Made by a program: the position numbers and the translations under genes
In this document: piece by piece, positions 58,415 through 64,000 of the stretch
Numbering within the stretch: the stretch's first letter is position 1
Layout of the letters: the number at the start of each line of letters is the position of its first letter
Notes under the pieces: model-generated
What the model was told of the DNA's origin: nothing
The model's database searches: none
Seen by the model: only the letters and a program-made list of their open reading frames with translations
From: Gymnodinialimonas ceratoperidinii
GTDB lineage: Bacteria > Pseudomonadota > Alphaproteobacteria > Rhodobacterales > Rhodobacteraceae
Direction: 5' to 3'
DNA length: 64,000 nucleotides
NCBI RefSeq assembly: GCF_019297855.1
Contig: NZ_CP079194.1
Span: forward strand, 1,413,501 to 1,477,500

Positions 58415-58813
58415 TTAGGTCAAAGCGAACAGTCGAGGTGGTGGAGGGTCGTGGCAAGGCGACGTGGAGGGATATCGAGTTGTCATCCGGATCGCAGGCG
58501 ATCTCGTAATGGGACGATGGCGATCGGTGTGCTGGTGTTCAGCCATAACGGCGATTAACGAGCACTCCAGGCCGGGATGGCAATGACCTCCCACCGCAAT
58601 ATGCTCTTGGTCTGCATGAGCGCTGGATTCTTTCTGAATTTGCTCAGACTGCTGTGAGGCAGCGACCAAGGAGGCCGATGTCAATTCTTCAGGCGTATGC
58701 GCAGCGGCCTCGCTACCAAGAAGCGCTCCCCCGACACTGATCAGCAGCGCAAGTAGCAAGATGGATTTTTGCAGGAGTGCTAGACCCCAACTTGTTATAT
58801 CGCGCGGGCGCAT
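58415..58813 (-). CDS. Small exported His-rich protein of unknown function
   Basis: A 132-residue protein with an N-terminal hydrophobic segment (LALLQKSILLLALLISVGGALLG) and a polar, His-rich remainder: HADQEHIAVGGHCHPGLEC, then EHQHTDRHRP, and a Pro-rich end with DPPPPRLFAL. The start shares a base with the stop of the upstream cytochrome gene (TGATG), so it is coupled to it. The overall form resembles small His-containing proteins found in copper clusters, but I cannot assign a family with confidence. Metal binding is a guess from composition. Confidence 0.65.
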   Translation of the reverse strand: MRPRDITSWGLALLQKSILLLALLISVGGALLGSEAAAHTPEELTSASLVAASQQSEQIQKESSAHADQEHIAVGGHCHPGLECSLIAVMAEHQHTDRHRPITRSPAIRMTTRYPSTSPCHDPPPPRLFALT

Positions 58814-59277
58814 CAGAAAATTCCGTTCTCGCGCTGCAGTTCGCGGATGTACTGCGTGATCGCCCGGACATCTGCATTGGTCAGGCCATCAATCACAGGC
58901 ATATTTCCAAAGCTCCAGTGATGTGATTGCACGCCATTACGAACAGCTGAGAGAAATGAACCGTCACCGTGATGGTTTGGTTCATAGGTTATGTGGACCA
59001 AAGGTGGAGCAACGCCATTCTGCCCGGCTGCATTGATACCGTGGCAGTCTGCGCACACAGCCTCAAAAGCGACCCGTCCCAATCGCGCTTCAGACGTCAG
59101 CTCTGCTGGCAACGCGACCTCAACGATAGGTCCGTTGTCGGCAACATCGGATAAATCCGGAGGCTCCATTGAATGGCCAGCTGCAGCCGTAACATCGTTG
59201 TTTTTCCAAAGATTTGCGAGCGCCAGTCCTACTCCAATGATGACGAAAGTTGCAATTCCTAGACCTACTTTTGACAT
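58813..59277 (-). CDS. Membrane-anchored monoheme cytochrome c
   Basis: A 154-residue protein with an N-terminal membrane helix (LGIATFVIIGVGLALANLW), a short linker and a class I cytochrome domain with CADCH at about 75-79 and a Met ligand in SFGNMPVIDGLT. It is the first gene of the long minus-strand block running to the L,D-transpeptidase. The His-rich pattern PNHHGDG and QSHHWSFG is notable. It probably acts as an electron carrier fixed to the membrane near the multicopper oxidase system. Confidence 0.88.
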   Translation of the reverse strand: MSKVGLGIATFVIIGVGLALANLWKNNDVTAAAGHSMEPPDLSDVADNGPIVEVALPAELTSEARLGRVAFEAVCADCHGINAAGQNGVAPPLVHITYEPNHHGDGSFLSAVRNGVQSHHWSFGNMPVIDGLTNADVRAITQYIRELQRENGIF

Positions 59278-59638
59278 TGCTGACCTTCAGAAACAGGAGA
59301 AGAGGAGGAGAGTAAAATGACGCAAGGGTCACTTTCGCGTCTGGGCGAAGCCTTCGGGAAGTTCCGCCACGATGCGCCCGAAACCAATGGAGGCTCCATC
59401 CCCGTGTGGACCGTCAGTATTCGGCGGCGCAGCATTAAAGTTGGGTGATTGGTACTGTTCATACTGGCATCCAATGCGCGACGGAGAAACACTATCAGGT
59501 GTGCAATTTCCCACTGTGGAACGTCAATCCGTCGGCAGGTTACGTATGCGTGCTTTTTGTATCCATATGTAACGTTGACCTTCTAGTGCAGGAAGCTGTT
59601 TCGTGGACGCTATAGGTTAGTCAAACGAGGGTTCAGAA
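59278..59638. other. Divergent intergenic region of the copper cluster
   Basis: These 361 bases separate the minus-strand cytochrome block from the plus-strand ScsB block and should hold both promoters. A CueR-like site lies at 59575-59605. AGAGGAGGAG at about 59300 is on the wrong strand for the leftward gene. A 61-residue minus frame at 59329-59514 has no recognisable family and is not called. Confidence 0.55.
59575..59605 (+). promoter_or_regulatory. CueR-like site upstream of the ScsB operon
   Basis: TTGACC at 59575-59580 is followed by TTCTAGTGCAGGAA (59581-59594). This is almost the same as the dyad before the Rieske gene (TTCCAGCGCAGGAA) and close to the copA dyad. With a 19-base spacer the -10 would be TTCGTG, which is poor, so activator dependence would be strong. 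It points towards the gene at 59639 and so may make the disulfide-repair operon copper-inducible. Confidence 0.5.
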
Positions 59639-59938
59639 TTGAGTGACGCATCTCAAGGGCGAAAGTCCAGAAACCGGTTCGCCAAGCTTGGTATGGCAGC
59701 GTGCTGCATCGTCATGATGGTTCCAATAGCACTTGTTCTTGTGAATGGTGCTGGCATCGGAGCGATTTTTTCCAACGTCGGTTTGATACTGCCTCTAGTG
59801 CTCTGTTTGGGAATGCACTTCGTAGTGCACCGTTTGATGGGGCGCTCGTGTCATGGCGACAAGGCGAAGGATCCCGCATCAACGCGGGAGCCTGAATATT
59901 ATGAAGCAGATCCGCTCCCGGTCCGCGTCGACCCCTAA
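59639..59938 (+). CDS. Small two-helix membrane protein of copper cluster
   Basis: A 99-residue protein with two predicted membrane helices (LGMAACCIVMMVPIALVLVNG and VGLILPLVLCLGMHFVVHRLM) and a polar C-terminal tail ending EYYEADPLPVRVDP. Cys-Cys in helix 1 and MH...HRLMGRSCHGD after helix 2 offer metal-binding residues. I recall similar small proteins of unknown function in copper clusters, perhaps DUF2933-like. The start is a TTG at 59639, for which the ribosome site is weak; it gives a natural-looking N-terminus MSDASQGRKSRNRFAKLG. Confidence 0.65.
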   Translation: MSDASQGRKSRNRFAKLGMAACCIVMMVPIALVLVNGAGIGAIFSNVGLILPLVLCLGMHFVVHRLMGRSCHGDKAKDPASTREPEYYEADPLPVRVDP

Positions 59939-59940
59939 AG

Positions 59941-60168
59941 TTGGCCCGTCAGCGGATCGCTCGTTTCTGTACACCCATGCTACTGTTCTTCGTGGGCGGT
60001 TGCGGTGCCGCGTTGCAACAGTGCGACTTTCTCGATGTCACGCAAAGCACATCACGTTTACTGCAGCCAGAAAGCGCTATGGAGCAATGCGTAACTGTAC
60101 AAGACCTTGGTGGCGGTGTGACCCGTATCGAGTGTGAAGACGGTCGCGAAGGGTTTGTGTTTCAGTGA
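59941..60168 (+). CDS. Small putative lipoprotein
   Basis: A 75-residue product beginning two bases after the previous stop, with a TTG start. The N-terminus ARFCTPMLLFFVGGCG has a lipobox-like end (VGGC), so it may be a lipoprotein anchored to the membrane, and the mature part has two further Cys (QQCDF, MEQCV and IEC). An ATG at 59977 is an alternative start but leaves a very short signal. It precedes scsB by 28 bases. No family recognised; may be chance but context supports expression. Confidence 0.45.
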   Translation: MARQRIARFCTPMLLFFVGGCGAALQQCDFLDVTQSTSRLLQPESAMEQCVTVQDLGGGVTRIECEDGREGFVFQ

Positions 60169-60196
60169 CATTGCCGAAGATCTATCGTGAAAGCCT

Positions 60197-62320
60197 ATGA
60201 TCGTGACCGCACGCGCCTTTCTCACGACACTCGGCCTCTCCACAATGGTGATCTTCGGGTCGTCTTTTGGAGCACTGTCGGCGACGTCTGGCGTCGAAAC
60301 CAATCCGGCGGTAGATGTCACGCTTATTACTGCGGAAAACTGGATTGCCCCGGGCGCGTCTTCAATTTCTGGCGGACTGGACTTGTCCTTGGCGGAAGGC
60401 TGGAAGACCTATTGGCGCAGTCCAGGCGAGGTAGGGCTACCGCCCGAAGTGGACTTTGCAGGCTCCGACAACGTCGCTGACGTGGAGATGCTCTGGCCCG
60501 CACCCGATCGGTTCACGGCGTTCGGGATTCAGAATTTCGGCTACTCCGGTGATGTCGTTCTGCCACTCCGTATCCGGTTGGAGACCCCCGGCGAAGCCAC
60601 GACCCTTGTGGCGAATGTGAGCCTTCTGGTCTGCTCCGATGTATGTGTACCGCTTGATTTTGATCTCAACATCGACTTGCCGGCCAATGATGTCGGAGGT
60701 GCGGACGCCATCGACCTCGCCTCGGCAGACCAGATCGCGCGGTTTGTCGCGCAGGTGCCAATCGAGGGACCGTCCCAGTTTGTGTCAGAAATCGACGCCT
60801 TTGTCGACGGTTCAGGAGAAACGCTGACAGTCACGGTTCAAGGCGCCGATGTATTCGAGGACCCAGATCTGTTCCCTGAAATGGCCGGCTACACGGCGTT
60901 TGGTGTCCCCGATATCCGCCTTGGTGACGGCGGAAGCTTAATCTGGGCACAGTTCCCGATCTTGACGCTGGACCCGGAGGCGCGTGATGTAACGATCACG
61001 CTAACGGACGGTGATAGGGCCGCCACGCTGGCCGCAACGCTACTAGACGCGCCGATCCCGGCACCGTTCGACCTACGGGTCGAGCAGACATCCTATGCAG
61101 CGCTGGCATGGATTGGATTGTTCGCAATTCTTGGCGGTCTGATCCTGAATGTGATGCCATGCGTCTTGCCCGTACTCTCGATCAAACTGGCATCTGTCGT
61201 AGCTGGAAAGAGCAAAACAATCGGCGAAATTCGCGCGAGCTTTGTGGCCTCGGCCGTCGGTGTCATGGCGTTCATGTGGTTCTTGGCGGCCGTGACTTTC
61301 GGGCTGCAACAGATCGGCTTCACCGTGGGTTGGGGGCTTCAGTTCCAGAACCCGGGTTTCTTGGCCTTGATGGTCGTAATCCTCGCTGTTTTTGCCGCCA
61401 ACATGTTGGGTCTGTTTGAGATATCGTTTCCGTCACGCCTTCAAACGCGAATGGCGGCTCGTGGTTCGCGTGGCGATTACGCGGGCGATTTCGCTACCGG
61501 CGCCTTTGCCGCCGTATTGGCCACGCCATGTTCCGCACCCTTTCTTGGGACCGCCATTGCATTTGCGCTGACCGGGCGGGCGATTGATATCGCCGTGGTT
61601 TTCACCGGCTTGGGCTTGGGTCTCGCGCTGCCCTATTTCATTGTTGCCGCCTATCCGCGCCTTGCGCAGATGATGCCGAAGCCCGGGCGCTGGATGGTTC
61701 TTGTGAAGGTAGTTTTGGGTGCGCTCTTACTGGTGACGGCGGCATGGCTGATTTGGGTCTTGTCCGGTGTGGCTGGGTCCACCGCGACCCTTGTGACCGT
61801 GGGTCTGACACTTGCCTTGATCGCAACGATCACCGTGAAGCGGATCCCGGATTTGCCCAAGTGGGCCGCAATCTTGGTCCTGGCCATCGCGCCCATCGTG
61901 GCGGCGAGCCAGTTTGCGGATCGTAACCCGGCAGACCTCGCTGCTATTGAAACTGAGTGGGCGGTCTTTGACCGCGCGGCGATCGCGCGCCACGTCTCCC
62001 AAGGCGATGTGGTCTTTGTCGACGTCACGGCCGATTGGTGCCTGACATGTCAGGCTAACAAACTTCTTGTGCTGGACCGTGACCCTGTGGCCAGCGAGTT
62101 GGCCGCTGACAGTGTGATGACCATGCGCGCCGATTGGACCCGTCCGAGCGATGACATTTCGCGCTATCTGGCGTCGTTTGGCCGTTACGGCATTCCATTC
62201 AACGCGGTTTACGGTCCGGGCGCACCGGACGGCATCGTCCTGTCAGAGCTGCTGAGCGCCGAGGCCGTCTTTCAGGCGTTGAGCGACGCTGCCTCGCGCG
62301 ACGTGGCGACCGGCAACTGA
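60197..62320 (+). CDS. scsB: ScsB/DsbD-type protein-disulfide reductase
   Basis: A 707-residue protein that passes electrons from cytoplasmic thioredoxin to periplasmic thiol proteins. It has a signal peptide (about 1-30) and a large N-terminal periplasmic part with the Cys pair VCSDVCVPLDFD. A membrane core of eight helices carries NVMPCVLPVLSIK and LATPCSAPFLGTA, and a C-terminal thioredoxin domain has ADWCLTCQANK. This long N-terminal part is the ScsB rather than the DsbD type. The natural partner is the ScsC-like protein at 54227-54964. ScsB systems are linked to copper tolerance in enterobacteria. Confidence 0.92.
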   Translation: MIVTARAFLTTLGLSTMVIFGSSFGALSATSGVETNPAVDVTLITAENWIAPGASSISGGLDLSLAEGWKTYWRSPGEVGLPPEVDFAGSDNVADVEMLWPAPDRFTAFGIQNFGYSGDVVLPLRIRLETPGEATTLVANVSLLVCSDVCVPLDFDLNIDLPANDVGGADAIDLASADQIARFVAQVPIEGPSQFVSEIDAFVDGSGETLTVTVQGADVFEDPDLFPEMAGYTAFGVPDIRLGDGGSLIWAQFPILTLDPEARDVTITLTDGDRAATLAATLLDAPIPAPFDLRVEQTSYAALAWIGLFAILGGLILNVMPCVLPVLSIKLASVVAGKSKTIGEIRASFVASAVGVMAFMWFLAAVTFGLQQIGFTVGWGLQFQNPGFLALMVVILAVFAANMLGLFEISFPSRLQTRMAARGSRGDYAGDFATGAFAAVLATPCSAPFLGTAIAFALTGRAIDIAVVFTGLGLGLALPYFIVAAYPRLAQMMPKPGRWMVLVKVVLGALLLVTAAWLIWVLSGVAGSTATLVTVGLTLALIATITVKRIPDLPKWAAILVLAIAPIVAASQFADRNPADLAAIETEWAVFDRAAIARHVSQGDVVFVDVTADWCLTCQANKLLVLDRDPVASELAADSVMTMRADWTRPSDDISRYLASFGRYGIPFNAVYGPGAPDGIVLSELLSAEAVFQALSDAASRDVATGN

Positions 62321-62337
62321 GCGCTAGCACCGCGCGC

Positions 62338-63486
62338 CTACTGGTTCAGCGCTTCCGAAAGATCCTGATAAGCCTGACGTTGCGGGCCGGTCTCTGGAAC
62401 AAGGGGTTCAGCTCGTGACAATGCGGTGCGCGCTGCATCGAGGTCGCCCAGAACGTTGTACGCATTGGTCAAACGCAGCCATCCCTCAAGATCATCCGGC
62501 TCGTCTTCCAAACGCGTGGCGAGGCGCGCAACCATAGATTGTATCATTTCTGCCCGGTCTTCTGCGCTCATCTCCGCTGCGGCCTCGACATCGTCCGCAT
62601 TTGGTCCAGGAACGCCGTCTTGCGACAAAAGCATCATTGGTCCAACAGGTTGGCGGCCCAGACGTTCACCGATCCTGTTCATCTGCCCGATCAACGCCTC
62701 CATCCATGGTGCAATCTCGGACTCCATCGCAATTCGTTGAGCCAGGACATCATAGGCAGATGCGCTGCGACCCGTCTGGTCAAGCGCCAAAGCCTGATAG
62801 AAGACGGCTGCGGGATTGCGGGGGGCCAGAGCGACGGCCTGCTCGATTGCGGCCTCTATCGGCGGTGTGACTATGCCACTTTCGACAGCAAGCATGGCCT
62901 CGGCCAGTTGAGAATAGGTGGCCGAGCTGGCCTCCGGACGCTCCACGCCGATCGCAAAGGCATCCACGGCACCGGCGTAGTCGTTCATGCGCATGTAGGT
63001 CTGGCCCAGTAACATCCAGCCCTCATATGGCCCGCCATTTTCGTCGGCTTCCAGACGCGAGCGCAACTCGGCGGCCAGACCTGCGATTTCGCTGGCAGCA
63101 GCCCGTTCTTCACTGCGCGCGGCAAAGGGAACGCTTTGCGTGCCGGGGCTTCCCAACGTCCCGTAAAGACCGATGCCGCTTACGCTGACGACGACAACCG
63201 CGCTGTACATGGCCCAACTGCCGCGCCCTCTTGATACGTTCGGCGCCTCGTGCGTTTTCGAAAGGGCAAGAAGCCGCCGTTTAACCTCGATCCCGGCATC
63301 CTTTGCCTCGACCTCGCTGATGAGACCGCGCGCCTGATCGCGCTCGATCTCTGACAATTGATCCCGCAAGATTGCGATGGCACCTGAATCGCGGACGTCG
63401 TTTTGGGCATCTTGCCGCAAGAGTGGCAGAAGCAGGAATGAGGCTCCAAGGAGCGCCATAGCTCCGAAAATTAAGGGCAGGATCAT
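62338..63486 (-). CDS. ccmI: Cytochrome c maturation protein CcmI
   Basis: A 382-residue membrane protein that delivers apocytochrome c to the heme ligation complex. Two N-terminal helices (3-23 and about 92-112) flank a cytoplasmic loop with a leucine-zipper-like pattern (IAILRDQLSEIERDQARGLIS). A periplasmic TPR region follows (YEGWMLLGQTYMRMNDYAGAVDAF, PEGWL-type repeats). It overlaps ccmH by 4 bases and is convergent with scsB, 17 bases apart. Confidence 0.9.
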   Translation of the reverse strand: MILPLIFGAMALLGASFLLLPLLRQDAQNDVRDSGAIAILRDQLSEIERDQARGLISEVEAKDAGIEVKRRLLALSKTHEAPNVSRGRGSWAMYSAVVVVSVSGIGLYGTLGSPGTQSVPFAARSEERAAASEIAGLAAELRSRLEADENGGPYEGWMLLGQTYMRMNDYAGAVDAFAIGVERPEASSATYSQLAEAMLAVESGIVTPPIEAAIEQAVALAPRNPAAVFYQALALDQTGRSASAYDVLAQRIAMESEIAPWMEALIGQMNRIGERLGRQPVGPMMLLSQDGVPGPNADDVEAAAEMSAEDRAEMIQSMVARLATRLEDEPDDLEGWLRLTNAYNVLGDLDAARTALSRAEPLVPETGPQRQAYQDLSEALNQ

Positions 63487-63968
63487 TTGTTTTTCTCGAT
63501 GTCTGAAGATGTTTCGAGAACCGCTTGAAGCGCGGCTTCCTCATCAGTGGTCAGATCGGCGGGCCGGATCGTTTTGTGGCGTGCTTGACGCATCACGGTG
63601 TAACCAATGCCACCCGCGAACAGCGCAAGCACCAAAGGCGCAAACCACAGCGCATAGGTTTGCGCGTTGAATGGCGGGCGTAACAGCACATAATTGCCGT
63701 AACGCGCGACCATGAATTCCAGAATGTCCGCGTTGGTGTCGCCTGCCATCAAACGTTCGCGGACAAGTATCCGCATTTCCCGCGCGATGCCGGCATTTGA
63801 ACTGTCGATGTCCTGGTTCTGACAGACAACGCAGCGCAACTCCCGCGATACTTCGCGCGCGCGTTCCTCAAGCACCGGGTCCGACAGGATTTCATCGGGC
63901 TCAACGGCCAGCGCAGTGGTCACAGGCACCAAGGTCAGCGTGATGATAAGAAGTAGGCGTGCGATCAT
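63483..63968 (-). CDS. ccmH: Cytochrome c maturation thiol protein CcmH
   Basis: A 161-residue membrane protein with a signal peptide (1-21), the redox motif LRCVVCQNQ at about 45-53 (the CcmH signature) and a C-terminal anchor helix (ALWFAPLVLALFAGGIGYTV). It keeps the CxxCH cysteines of apocytochromes reduced for heme attachment. It overlaps ccmI by 4 bases and the upstream gene by 4 bases. Within this cluster of c-type cytochromes, a dedicated maturation set makes sense. Confidence 0.92.
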   Translation of the reverse strand: MIARLLLIITLTLVPVTTALAVEPDEILSDPVLEERAREVSRELRCVVCQNQDIDSSNAGIAREMRILVRERLMAGDTNADILEFMVARYGNYVLLRPPFNAQTYALWFAPLVLALFAGGIGYTVMRQARHKTIRPADLTTDEEAALQAVLETSSDIEKNK

Positions 63969-64000
63969 GATGATCCCTCTTGCCGGGCTTGCTCCAGCGC
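63965..64000 (-). CDS. ccmG: Last codons of probable ccmG (DsbE), cut by right edge
   Basis: The 36 bases read ALEQARQEGSS and a TGA that overlaps the ccmH ATG by 4 bases (ATGA). In most ccm operons the gene just before ccmH is ccmG/dsbE, a thioredoxin-like reductase. The assignment comes only from gene order; the residues are too few to identify the family. Confidence 0.45.
   Translation of the reverse strand, partial: ALEQARQEGSS

Noticed and set aside
59329..59514. Minus-strand frame of 61 codons in the divergent region
   Set aside because: Translation is not obviously random, but there is no family, no clear ribosome site and it would lie inside the promoter region.

Overview
The window is GC-rich alphaproteobacterial DNA, most probably from the Rhodobacteraceae (Roseobacter group). 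The support is a direct-repeat SOS box (GTTC-N7-GTTC) in front of imuA, a PleD-type regulator divergent from a DUF3572 gene, the agl-type alpha-glucoside transport genes, and family-typical MetG, DUF983 and MttB-like proteins. No rRNA, tRNA, CRISPR array or complete insertion sequence was seen.

Bases 1-18100 are ordinary chromosome. They hold metG (cut by the left edge), an MFS transporter, a lone SOS-controlled imuA, an aldo/keto reductase, a fused SGNH hydrolase-thioesterase, an XRE regulator divergent from a fatty acid desaturase, a DMT permease, a Nudix hydrolase, a DUF983 protein, and an EF-hand/ECF sigma/membrane protein/metal-sensor module. After these come a PleD-like diguanylate cyclase, DUF3572, a HAD phosphatase, an MttB-family protein, and an H-NOX-like protein coupled to an HNOBA-GGDEF cyclase. 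The H-NOX-like protein lacks the usual heme-binding residues.

Bases 18338-39125 deal with glucose polymers and glucosides. The minus strand carries glgB-glgC-glgA-glgX-pgm-glgP, tightly overlapping, so synthesis and breakdown of glycogen are expressed together. Divergent from it are a GH13 alpha-glucosidase and then aglR-aglE-aglF-aglG-(GH63-like hydrolase)-aglK, a complete ABC importer with its LacI-type regulator and a perfect candidate operator. The GH63-like hydrolase sits where a GH13 enzyme sits in the classical rhizobial agl operon, which suggests that a glucosylated osmolyte such as glucosylglycerate is a substrate.

At about 39130 the composition changes to visibly lower GC and a foreign region begins. 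It opens with a P4-type integrase, an AlpA-like regulator, small unknown genes, a TraD/VirD4-like DNA-transfer ATPase and a replication-relaxation protein. A decayed zone follows (45.6-49.3 kb) with a sterol desaturase relic, a frameshifted SHOCT protein, a truncated DUF302 gene and a DUF305 gene with an in-frame stop.

From 49.3 kb to the right edge lies a copper and periplasmic redox cluster: a Rieske protein, cueR, copA, copZ, an L,D-transpeptidase, a DsbA-like thiol oxidoreductase, four c-type cytochromes, a multicopper oxidase, a ScsB/DsbD-type reductase and cytochrome c maturation genes (ccmI, ccmH and the last codons of a probable ccmG). Several CueR-like dyads are scattered through it. 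The likely job is to sense copper, export it from the cytoplasm, oxidise it in the periplasm, keep periplasmic thiols in repair, and make the needed c-type cytochromes with dedicated maturation proteins. The right end of the element is not in the window.
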